From the NCBI GenBank assembly GCA_037576195.1, contig CM075101.1, positions 51,894,001 to 51,958,000 of the forward strand: a DNA stretch of 64,000 bases, read 5' to 3'. The notes beneath the pieces are model-generated. The model was not told the DNA's origin. It made no database searches and was given only the letters and a program-made list of their open reading frames with translations. Below, piece after piece: positions 30,700 to 40,480 of the stretch. Origin of the DNA: Phytoseiulus persimilis. Lineage: Eukaryota > Arthropoda > Arachnida > Mesostigmata > Phytoseiidae. Position numbers and translations under genes: made by a program. Numbering within the stretch: the stretch's first letter is position 1; every line of letters starts with the position of its first letter.

Positions 30700-31773
30700 A
30701 TGGACACTACAAGCAACGAATCGCAACGTGGGAAGCCAAAACTCCCGCACGACGGATTCGTGTATGTTTTCGCTTATCTGGGTAAAGATAACAGCACCGA
30801 AACCTGGAGATGCCAGCACAAGAACAGCCGACCGTACAAGTGCCTTGCTCGACCCAAGAGGAAAATTCTCTCTGGTGGAATCACAGTATTTGGTATCCAC
30901 GCCGATCCTGCTGATGTCGCCAAGATCGAGGTTCAGGAGAGGAAGACCACAATTAAGCGTCGAGCAGCAGAATCCTTGGAGACGCCTCTGCAGATTATCA
31001 CGCAAGCTCGAGCTGGCTCATCATTCGCCGCTCAAGGAACAATGGAAAGCAACAAGACGTTGGCGAAAATGATCCATAGGACTCGTCGTCGGCGAAACAT
31101 TCCGAGCTTGGACTATACTACGCTGGCATCTCTCGACCTCCCTCAGGTGTACGAAAGTACCCCGAGGACCTTCGAGGACTTCTTGCTAGGTGACACCGGG
31201 GCCTTAGGATCCAAACCGGATACTGATTCTTGGGAGGTCCCCACTCGCTTCGTGGGTGCCCCATGCAACCAAGCTGTACGTTGACGGAACTTTCAGCGTT
31301 GCACTACGCCTATTCCACCAGCTCTTCGTTATACTGGCCTAGCGCAGCGCATGCGTCACCCCTCCGTACTATATCCTTCTTCCAAATGAATCGGAAGCCT
31401 CCTACTTGAAGGTGAGTCGAAAGCTGAGAATAACGCACACAGTCTAGTTGAGAAATTGTAGTCAGCGGATTTCGGTCATTGCTCTCGCTGGGAACCTCGA
31501 CACTGTATTCGCTCTTCACTTATACGATCTCTTTCCCAGAGGCTCGACATGATCACTCTCGGGTGGCCCGATCTGCGGCCAAGAGCGATCTTGATGGACT
31601 ACGAGAAAGGTCTCATGAATGCCTTCTTGGCTTATTTTCCCGACGCAGCCATTCACGGGTGCTTTTTCCATCTTGTTCAGAACTTGAAGAAGCATCTTGC
31701 TGACCATGGACTGAGCCGAAGGTATCGAAATGAGGCCGATTTCGCCCCTCAAGCGAGAATGATCTCGGCGTAT

Positions 31774-32855
31774 GATGTATACCCTGGATGCCGGAAAATC
31801 GAGCCAGAAATGCACGAAGCTGAAAAATCGAGCCCGAAAAGCATGAAGCCGATAGGCATGAAGTTGAAGAGCGTGAAGCCGGAAACCTCCTCTCCCAACA
31901 GCGGAGCGGTCGGGACTGGTTTAGCGGGGAGGAATTGCACCTTCGTTATTCTCAGCCTACCTACTTCTTCTGCCTCGCTTACGTCCTCGCTGTTGCGCAT
32001 CTACGGTCCCTAGTTCGAACTGACCAAAGGTGTAGCTGCTACAGGGAGCAATCGGCTGAACGCGAATCTTGAAGTTTCCGAGGTCAACTCGCTAGAACTG
32101 AAGAGGTATTTTCACCTCCAGCTCTGATACTACTCGCAGAAAACGCTCTTACAACACCTTGTTCTTTCCCACCGGAAAAGGAAAACCGGCATGGAAACCC
32201 TCTTCCGCAGTCACAGTACATCTGCTGCCTGTTGAAGGCTCAGATGAACTCGACTGAACCGGAATCCGCGTTTGTCAGTTCCACTCGCAGTAGTGCGATC
32301 AGTCCCGAGAGCATCTACAAAGATCGCCCGCACTCCGGCAGACGAGTCATACGTTCCTATTAAACACGGACGATCAGTTCCTACGGCGTCAATGATTTGA
32401 CGATGATGAGATGGAGGCGCCCCTGACCCAGGACAACATTCAAACCCAGGATGAGCGCGCAGAGGCGCTTCGCGTGCCTAGAAGAATGACCCATTCCCGT
32501 AAATGGGCACGCTGATGAAAAGCGCTCGTGCGAAAGGTTATATATCAAAGGGCGAATCGGGAAAAAGGTTGTTGCATCGTTTCGCCGTGCTCTGGAGTCA
32601 TACTGAGCCGTTGTCATCATCTCATCCGAGAACGTCTCCCAGTCGTTCCGACGCTCCAACGACTCACAAAGGTACAGATCGACGAAACGATACAGAAATC
32701 CCATCCCGCCAAACCAGTCCCGAACACTCCGCTGTTGGGAGAGGAGGTTTCCGGCTTCATGCTTCTCGGGCTTGATTTTTCGGGCTCAATTTTTCGGCTT
32801 CATGCGTTTCGGGTTCGAATTTTCGGCTTGTCGGACCCTAACCCGGGGTATCATA
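31774..32855. mobile_element. 1.08-kb DNA element with minisatellite arms, in MULE
   Basis: Flanked by a 6-bp direct repeat gcgtat (31768-31773 and 32856-32861). The outer ends are imperfectly inverted: gatgtataccctgg on the left, tatgataccccgg on the inverted right. Just inside are inverted modules C (31790-31925, minus) and D (32690-32845, plus), each with the lead ccgctgttgggagaggaggt and then short tttcgggctc-type tandem units. The ~750-bp core has no recognised gene. Excision of the insert plus one gcgtat rejoins the MULE frame exactly. The family is not one I can name; the module resembles A and B at 27.8-28.75 kb. Confidence 0.7.
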
Positions 32856-33106
32856 GCGTATCTTCCCCCAAACCGACTGGAAGGTGCTCTCCGAGACCTC
32901 CGCGACTATCTGCCTGAGGGGTTACAACCAGATCTCGAGTATTTCGAAGATTATTACATGGGACTACAACTCGGAAACGATGGAATCCTAACACGCTTCA
33001 TGTTCCCGGTAGCCATTTAGACATGCTACGAGAGAACGCTTCAAGAAGACTCGCGAACAAACAATTACGTAGAGGCCTTCCATAGGACTCTCCAGAGTCG
33101 ATTCGG

Positions 33107-33114
33107 GGTCGATC
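33107..33114. repeat. 8-bp TSD (left) of the hAT MITE
   Basis: ggtcgatc, identical to 33630-33637. Confidence 0.9.
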
Positions 33115-33629
33115 CAGTGGCGTAACAAGGGTCTCTGGCGCCCGGGGCGATGAACGAAAATGACGCCCCCCACATCCCACCTAGTCAGAAAACATGAGCT
33201 AGGTTTGCATGGATCAAAACATCAGATGAACTGATCCCTCCAGGTTTATCATTCAGACGGATCCAAGCTCAAAGAGTGAACCTTGAGGGCTCTCCTGACC
33301 GCGAATTCATTGATAGCATCGCCGATATCAATGTTATCGGAGAGATCATGCTGGATCTACAGAATCGCCAGGTTCGAGAGCCGCAGTTGCCTCATAGTGG
33401 AGCGAAGATATGACTTGATCAATTCTGAAGCTTCTCCCACAGCTTAACGAATTCGAAGCGACGCTCAGAGAGGGGCGGAAGGAAATTTCAGTGTTTGGGA
33501 AGCCGATGTCGAGATTGTACTCCCTGATGAACTTCAGGAGCTCCAGTGGGGAGATGGAAATGGCGCCCCCGGTGCTCCTCGGCCAGGTGGTGCCCGGGGC
33601 GGTCCGCCCCTCCCCTTGTTACGCTACTG
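33115..33629 (-). mobile_element. 515-bp non-autonomous hAT element in MULE gene
   Basis: TIRs cagtggcgtaacaagg (left) and cagtagcgtaacaagg (inverted right) with perfect 8-bp TSDs ggtcgatc. CAGTGGCGTA-type ends are common in hAT elements. On the minus strand the interior retains part of a hAT C-terminal dimerisation region (FPNTEISFRPSLSVAS, then SLHYEATAAL-like sequence) with a premature stop. It is an internally deleted derivative of a zinc finger MYM/TTF-type hAT transposon. Confidence 0.88.
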
Positions 33630-33637
33630 GGTCGATC
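33630..33637. repeat. 8-bp TSD (right) of the hAT MITE
   Basis: ggtcgatc, identical to 33107-33114. Confidence 0.9.
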
Positions 33638-33855
33638 ACCCCGGAATCTTGAGGTTCATTGATGGCCTTCGCCAAGCGCAACAGAAGAAGGATTCTCAAC
33701 TGGAGCGTTACATAAGTGGTCAAACTGCAGCTCGGAAACGCAGCAAATATGTAGAGAACGATAGGCGAATCAAGGCCATTGTCCAGGACGTCCAGAATCG
33801 GACGTCGATCGAATTCCTCCGCGGAATTGCTCACACATTCCAAATGAACAATTAA

Positions 33856-34670
33856 TGCTCGGGGAGGCTCTCAGGTGACGAACTTCCCCGAAAAAGTGTC
33901 TCTTTCGGAGATGAAACCGTCGTTCTGAACAAGGTCTTCGATGTCTGCCTGTCGATAATTCATTTCAATTGTTGGTGATCAATCGCGTTGGAAGATGTTC
34001 AAACTATCAGCTGAAATTGCCGAACCATATTCCATGAAGATATTCACTCGCTCCTCTCATGTTGTTCCCTTCAGAAGCCTTCAAATAATTCAGGATGAGA
34101 TTCTGGTCAAGGTGAAAGTCTCTTTGGCGCTCTGACCTTGAAAGTATCCGCTAATTTTCCGCCGCCTGGGTTCCGAGACTCCCGCTATACTCCGAGTTTG
34201 AAAGTTATCTACAATCCTCTTTGTTCGAGCGTTCCCGCGGTTCTCTGTTGCATCTTTGGCAATCTTGCGCGTTCGCCGAGGCAAGTCGTTGTAGCTGTTT
34301 CCGCGAGTAGGTGAACTATTCGTCCACTGAATCATGGGGATGCTGCGTCGTGATTTCGAGGCATTCGAAGCCTGTCGCGAACTCGATGAGCTTCCGATTC
34401 ATGCGGAGTTTGTGTTTCGCAAGTGCGTCCGGCTTTTGGAACTTCGTAGCTTGTGCTCCTGCCGCGTTAGCCAAGGCTCCCCCCCCCCCACCCCAGCCGC
34501 CGACAAAAGCGATTGAGCTGCTTATGCGAGTGGAGCTCACGTAAGCATCAGAGGAAGGTTCTGTGAATCGTCCTTAAAAGCCCCTGCTGGAGGAAACTGT
34601 TGGTACACTCCGATCTCGGCCTGCAAAATTCAGGCTCGCCCGCTGAAACGAAGGCGCATCGTGATGGCCC
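33856..34670. other. No recognised gene; C-run at 34486-34500
   Basis: Downstream flank of the MULE gene, probably including its 3' end. A homopolymer-like cccccccccccacccc tract lies near 34486. Short frames only. Confidence 0.3.
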
Positions 34671-34805
34671 ACCTGACGTCATAGCCCAGATGACGGCGTA
34701 GCCCACTTGAGTTGGTGGCCCACCTGACGTCATAGCCCAGATGACGCTGTGGCCCAGTTGACGCTGTGGCCCAGTTGACGGCGCGGCCCAGTTGGCGCCG
34801 TGGCC
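34671..34805 (-). repeat. 17-bp tandem repeat, inverted copy of 26935-27012
   Basis: About eight 17-bp units. Reverse-complemented they read gggccacagcgtcaact with variants and end in gggccatcacgatgcgcc, matching the right flank of the 26.9-kb array. Further homology continues beyond the array, so a whole dispersed element is duplicated, not only the tandem unit. Confidence 0.8.
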
Positions 34806-36054
34806 CACTCGACTTGCTCCGTGGTTTTGTAGTGTTTCCCCCCAGCTTTTCGACGCGCGACTTTTTATCTCATTTTAGTTTCCGCAATATTAACATTTCA
34901 ATATTCAGGTATAAACCTCTCTTTTTGAGGAGTCCTTCTCCCTAATTAATCTTTCGCGTACCATCCGGACTTGACGGCGATCTAGATTTCCCAAGAGTGT
35001 CAATATGCTCCCTAGTAGTGGGGCGTCACGCCGAGCAATCCAACTCAAAAATCGGACTCGTGGCCTGAAACCCCCCCCTTATACAGCTGTACCCTTTGGG
35101 ATGTCCATCGTGTTCACAGAATCAGGAAGGATTCGGTCACCCCAACCCTATCAGATGCCCGGCTAGAGGTCATTTCTGGAGCCCGGAGATACGTGCGAAT
35201 GGTCTACGTCAGTGGATCTCGGAAGGATCTGCTTTTGAAACCAGCCAGGAACATCCATTTTCGCCTTTCAATTGTGCAGCATTGAGCATTTTCAGAGCTC
35301 ACGCGACCGTGTTCCGTCTCCATCGCGATGCGAGTATGAGCATTCGATCTGATGCGGTTTCCAAACACTCAGAGAGGGAAACGTGCCCGTAAACTCAACG
35401 TCTCCTCGAATCGCCAGCAACCACAATCACAGCAATCAGGTGATTCAGAGCTGAACAAATACATGGTATTCATTTTGTCATTGTCATTAGCGGAGGATGG
35501 ACACATGCTTGCAAGCATCTTCTCGTTTCGGTGATGGTGGGCGAAAATTCCGAGGAGGCTCAGCCGAGTTCCTCGGTGGGCCTTGTATCGCCGCTCCCGG
35601 AGAAAAAAAGTCCTTCGGCGGACTTCGGTAGGAAAAGCGGACAAGGCCATCCCCCGGGTTACAAAGTAATCATCTCAGGTTGAAAATCAGCGCATGGCGT
35701 CGAACCGGCTTGCAGTGGTGTAAATCTTATTGAAGTCTAAAGTGGGCCGAATCGCAAGGACTGGGATTGCGTTGCAGCGGAAATCATTTTGCAAAATGTT
35801 TCGGCCCCACTACCAACCGCTTGTTGTCATTCCGTGGAGAATTCTCATGGTCCCCGATCTCAGAGAGCGCGTCGCCCAGTGGCCATCTGTGATCAACTCC
35901 GAGTACAACCCTACATCCTCGCTAGAGGCTAAGGGCATCACATGATCCGACGCGAAAGGGGAAGGTTGCGACATCAGCAAGGTTGACTTCCCATCCCTTC
36001 GGGTATTCACTACCACGTCGATGATTGTGGGAAAGATGGTCGACAGCTTGAGGT
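34806..36054. other. Unassigned DNA with a repeat-family fragment at 35230-35292
   Basis: 35230-35292 matches 10733-10800 in inverted orientation, both as DNA (aacatccatttt, caattgtgcagcatt) and as protein. It is the second copy of the unknown ORF family at 10648-11244. Nothing else was recognised. Confidence 0.4.
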
Positions 36055-36062
36055 GCGGGGTT

Positions 36063-36837
36063 GGCGTAGCCTCAGATGCCAGACTCTCAGATGCCAGAAT
36101 AAAACACTCTCCCGACTCCGGATGGGTCCCCGCTGATTCAGCGGGTTATTTGAGGCCGCGAATGAAGTTAGGCAGAACCGGGGAGCTCGATGGGGAAAGC
36201 TACAGCTCCAAATGCTCTAGCACAGGCTACCTCTGTTACCCTCCTTGAGCCAACAGGATCAGCTATAGAACCACCCCGGACATGTGATTATTGTCGATCG
36301 ACGTGGAAAACTCAACGACGTCCTCATTGCGGGTCTCCGGACCGCCCCAATCCTACACTCTCTTCTTCACTCGCAGTGATGATTCGCTAGCGACGAGTAG
36401 GAAGGAAGGTAGTTCCTCCCCTAACTCCGTGCATTGAGTGAGGAATCGCCGAGCTTGCGGCCCAAAAGCCAAGTTGAGGCCGAGCGAGCTTTCGGCGAAG
36501 GTGGCAGCGACCGCTCGGAATGCGCGAAGGATCGCTCTTTTATTTCCCTGCAGCTCGAGTCCCCGAACGTCCACGCTGATAGAGATTGGAGACATGCATC
36601 GAATTCCCATCCATATATCATGATCCATCCATTGCCATCATCAGCAAACCATCAATAAATCGCAGGGGGTGCGGTGCAGCTTGTACCATATGTACGGAGG
36701 GTCTGCCGCATGACTCGCGCTCGTTGCAGACGTCGGAAACGCTTCGCTCCCAAATCCGCTTAATTAGCGGGGATCTATCCGGGATCGGGAGAGGGTTTCA
36801 TCCTGACGTCTGAGTTTCTGGCATCTGAGGCATAACC
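36063..36837. mobile_element. Non-autonomous DNA transposon, hAT-like
   Basis: Ends are inverted over ~90 bp: left ggcgtagcctcagatgccag, right (inverted) ggttatgcctcagatgccag, with further matching of actctcccgactccggat-like sequence and ccccgct.att.agcgg. It is flanked by an 8-bp direct repeat gcggggtt (36055-36062; 36838-36845). The 775-bp interior has no transposase. TSD length suggests hAT. The borders depend on accepting the gcggggtt pair as the TSD. Confidence 0.65.
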
Positions 36838-36894
36838 GCGGGGTTTTAGGAAACCGTTTATAGCACTCTGGTAGACGAGGTCTCGCTAGGCCTT

Positions 36895-36985
36895 GCAAAA
36901 AACCGCAATCTGATAAACCGCGGTTTGCGGTTAACCGAAAACCGCCTATCGGAAAACCGCGGTTAATCGCAGAAAAACCGCAATC
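36895..36985. repeat. Palindromic aaccgcggtt cluster
   Basis: Repeated aaccgcggttt, gcggttaaccg and ggaaaaccgcggttaat units. It lies next to hAT transposase remnants on the minus strand, and similar cggttc/gaaccg palindromes occupy the ends of the hAT fragment at 16.85 kb. It is probably the subterminal region of a hAT element. Confidence 0.6.
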
Positions 36986-37206
36986 AGTTTCATGAGTGAT
37001 TTGCGCCTCGACGGATGATTATGACAGTGGTCTCAAGGGAAGCGAAAATTGCTGGACTCGAAATTCCAAGTGCATATCGCATTGCGACAGTTGTTTCAAT
37101 GAACATTCGTAGAATGCTCAACAGCCTGCGGATTTCGTCAAGAGCACATCTTATATTCATTGAGCCTTATGTAAGAAGTGAGGAAAATCCGGGGTATGAG
37201 AACAAA

Positions 37207-38050
37207 TCACATACCGAGGAATCTCTCGAGCCAAGCGATCTCATTCTGGAAAGCTTTGCGCATAGTGAATATATTGTAAAAAGTGGCCGGATCTAGGCTC
37301 CCGCGATTCTCACCGATGAGAATCTTCAGTATGCCAAAGTCCCGTTCTGGCTGCACAGACGTCGGTGGAACCGCCGCAAGCACTTCGTAACACTGATTCA
37401 GAAGGCGGCCGAGACCACCGCCGGCTCGGTGAAGGGCCAGCTCCTGCTTCAGCCCCTCTTCGTTTGAAGTCTCTCTTCTGCTGACAGAGGCTGTCTTGGA
37501 ATTTTGAGAGGTGGCATTCGTGGAACGATTGTGAGGTTTTGATATGAACAATCGCGCCAGCTCACCGGAGATCTCGCATTCTCGAAAGATCCAAATGAGG
37601 GGTCAGCATCTATCTTTATTCCCGATAGAATTTTGAGCATCTCACCATCACTAGGCCGCTCCTGGCCGATGCTGGTCTCTACCGTGAACTTCTAACAAGG
37701 CTCCTCCAGAACCGCGAGGACAGATGAGAGTACAGTTCTCCGTTTGCGGATCTCATCCTTCAGATTTTCGGAGAGAACGTTGACCAACTGACTACCGGTC
37801 TCGTTGAGGTCGATCAGGATCACACTTAGAACCCTATCCGCATGGATCAGTGTTGCCTCGTTTTTACAAAGGAGCACAATGCCCCGTTCGGATGGTTCGA
37901 GGATATCAGGGATCTTCTTCAGGGCTGCGACGTCTTCCGCGCTTATCGGCGTCCCGTGCCTCGAGAGAAAACTGTTCAACGCCGGCAGTATACGCAGGGC
38001 GAAACCAGGCTGACGTCTCCAAGCGAAACCAGGCTGACGTCTCTTTGACC
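37207..38050 (-). pseudogene. hAT transposase remnant (central region and dimerisation domain)
   Basis: Minus-strand frame 37979-37692 reads as the middle of a hAT transposase (SAEDVAALKKIPDILEPSERG, LSVILIDLNETGSQL), and 37551-37207 as the C-terminal dimerisation domain (YEVLAAVPPTSVQPERDFGI with the conserved Glu-Arg, GSLDPATFYNIFTMRKAF). The two are joined by a frame break near 37600-37690. The N-terminal BED finger and catalytic Asp residues were not found. The family differs from the hAT-Charlie copy at 5 kb. Confidence 0.75.
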
Positions 38051-38197
38051 GTGTGGATCCGTGCGTTGTCCTGTTGGACAGTCCCGTTTTCGTCTTCGGA
38101 ATGGGCCTGAAAAGATTTCAGACTCTTTTCCTAGATCGCGACGTAATCGACGCTCTTCATTTTACTGGACACGAACTGGAATTCCAATTTCCCCGCA

Positions 38198-39780
38198 TCG
38201 AAAGTCGATCTTAGCGCAGCCCTAAACAAACTCATGGACATACTAAATCTGACCAACGAGCTTCACCAACTGAGCAACATAAGACACATCAATACGAAAA
38301 CCGAAATCAAGAAACAGAGCGAGGTCTTAGTGAGCTAAGTCGAGAAACTGAACAAACATCTAACCAACAACATCCATCAACTCAATATCGAACAAGAGAC
38401 TCAGAAAATAAAGTTCGAATAACGAAGCTCTAGGACAAACAAACTCTTGGGCGAGATTGTTGAACCTAGAAACGAGAACAAAAAGCTCAAGGACGAATTA
38501 TCGCAACTAAACAACCAAAACAAGAACATAACACACGAAGAACTCAGAAAGAAGTCAATGTTGGTCAGAGACGAATCGGACATTGAAACACTCATAAGCT
38601 ACCATCGGCCAAAGGATATCTTCGAGAAAGCGAAAACTACACAGAAAAGCGTTATCGCTGTGACACCAATCCGTATTATAGTTGTAAACGAGAATAACAG
38701 AAGAGACGCGGAGGTCTTACGACAATTCGGCGCATCTTATCCCAGGCTGGAGAGCTCTGTGAAGAACGCTTCTCTAGGATCAAGTATAACCCTATCCCTG
38801 AACCAAGAAATCCGTGAACAAGGCACCGAGGACTACGAGGCCTACGAGGCCTCAGACGAAATAACAGTAATCAAAACCGGAGATGATCGATTGGAAATAA
38901 TTCGAATCTTTAAGTCCATAATAGACGAAATGGGGAGTGAAACCCACGGAAAACTCACAGTTTACCTACCCGAATGCATAAACATCACTGATGGCCTGAA
39001 AATACTTGAATGCTGCGTGCATGGAAAAAAACTGAGCGCGACACTATGTGCCAAAGGTAGAGGAACGAAGAAAGAAGAATACGAACAAGGAAGATGGACA
39101 CACACTTGTGGTGAGGAATGGCGTTGGTGAAACCTACGCCGACACACTCAGAAAAATAAAGCAAGTGATCAAGAAGCCGGATGAGACTGGAGTAAGAATT
39201 ACAAAATCCACGAAACCAGAGAAGGAAATGTGACGATAAAACGGACAGAACAAGCTCCAGGGGCGAGCAAAATCTTCACGGAGATGACGACCGAGAAGAC
39301 CCAAAATACAACCGAGATCAAAAAACAAACAGAAATTATGACAATAATTCATGACTTAGATGGGGTGACTGAAAAGGAAGAAATAGAGATAAGGATCCGG
39401 GAAAAGACTGAAGAATCAGAAATCCTTCCATACAGACAGATTAAAAGCAAACACGGGTGCTGGTCGAACAAGGTCCTCCTCCCCAGAAAGACAGGAGAGA
39501 AGCTGTTAAGGTTAAGTTGGGGAATATCCAGATTGGACTGACACACTCCAGAAAAACCGAACGTATCAGCGTAGCCCTTCGTTTCAACTGCTCGGAATTC
39601 GGACATGTGAACAAATATTGCGAAAAACCCAAACCACAAAATTGTGTCACAAATGCATGAAATCAGGCCACACAGCAACATCCTGCACACCAACCCCTCA
39701 CTGCAAGGAATGTAAAGCAGATGGACACTCTACAAACTCTTTATCCTGTTCTACAGAAACCTGTTGAAGGAAAAAGTGAA
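38198..39780 (+). pseudogene. LINE ORF1 with coiled coil and three zinc knuckles
   Basis: An A-rich sense strand, unlike its surroundings. The first part is strongly heptad-like and rich in Asn, Gln, Lys and Glu (LNLTNELHQLSNIRH ... LKDELSQLNNQNKNI), with two in-frame stops near 38336 and 38420. A 227-codon frame follows (38447-39130). Frameshifts lead to VKVKLGNIQIGL and three CCHC knuckles: FNCSEFGHVNKYC (~39585-39625), CMKSGHTATSC (~39650-39690) and CKECKADGHSTNSLSC (~39705-39755). Coiled coil plus tandem CCHC is the usual LINE ORF1 make-up in R1/I/Jockey-type elements. It may belong to the same family as the LINE ORF2 at 16-26 kb, which is also A-rich, but they do not overlap. Confidence 0.75.
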
Positions 39781-39829
39781 ACGAAACAATGTCTGGAGCT
39801 AGAAACCCGACCTGGAGAGTTTTTTTTTT

Positions 39830-40480
39830 GAAAACGCGAACAGAATAAACTCTCTCTTCTCTGACAAAAAAAAAATTCCCCGCCCAACTGATCGCTCCCC
39901 ATACCATGACGGAGCCACCACCGAAGTTCCGCTTGAAGAAAACCACCGCTTCCTTCCGCAGATCTTTCCAATAGCTCGCATAGCCATCGGGCCCGACAAG
40001 TTAAACTCATTCTCATTGGAAAAGATGACCTAGGAATAGAACATCGACCTAGAAGACCACAGGGAAGCTCTGAGTGGAATCGTCAGTACTTCTCCTTATC
40101 AGACCCAACGCTGTCCAATCTCTATCCATGTTTTCTCTCCCGAATGCCACTCTGGCCTCGATGTCTTCCTCCTTGAGGCGCGGGACAGTCTGCATCCTAG
40201 CTCTTTTGAGTACCGGGGAAGCCAAAATCGCGCGCCAGACGGTCCATCTTGACAGCTTCAGATCCAGGACTCCCGCTAGCTTTTGGCAACTACTGCTGCT
40301 TTTGGTAGCAGCGGTCACTATCCGACGTCGATGCCGTTCGGACAACTTAGATTTCAGTTTTTCTTTCCGACCCGTAAGCTTGCAGATCTTGCAAGAAAGC
40401 ACGCACCTCACACCTCGTCCTACCCATTTTGCATGCGATACCTTTCAGACTCAGACCAACGTCGCTGAAAGCACTAATTT
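39830..40480 (-). pseudogene. Tc1/mariner transposase remnant
   Basis: On the minus strand, 40411-40049 gives a helix-turn-helix region (KLSERHRRRIVTAAT, SSSCQKLAGVLDLKLSRWTVWRAI, RARMQTVPRLKEEDIEARVAFGREN) typical of the second DNA-binding half of Tc1-like transposases. Further frames give the start of the DDE core (FNLSGPDGYASYW-like across 40020-39960) and GGGSVMVWGAISWAG (39930-39880), the region of the second Asp. It has several frameshifts and no intact catalytic triad. TIRs were not identified. It inserted at or near the end of the LINE ORF1. Confidence 0.82.

Larger units (their letters stand above)
30700..33855 (+). pseudogene. MULE-type transposase gene with FLYWCH-like finger, disrupted
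   Basis: The ATG at 30700 starts a frame with a FLYWCH/WRKY-like zinc region (FVYVFAYLGKDNSTETWRC, HxH at FGIHADP), then a linker. After a frame break near 31260 come KLYVDGTFSV (first catalytic Asp) and a 128-bp intron (31412-31539; donor gtgagt, acceptor cccag). The second exon has RAILMDYEKGLMNAF (second Asp) and IHGCFFHLVQNLKKHL. The gene is then cut by an insert at 31774-32855, continues (LPPNRLEGALRDL), has a TAG at 33018-33020, reads TNNYVEAFHRTLQ (third acidic residue region), is cut again at 33115-33629, and ends HPGILRFIDGLRQ ... at 33855. Both inserts leave the frame intact when removed. Such genes belong to Mutator-like elements. Confidence 0.82.

Noticed and set aside
31774..32855. 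Treating this insert as a Helitron because related modules lie near a Helitron 5' end at 28188
   Set aside because: It has a 6-bp target duplication and inverted ends, which Helitrons lack.
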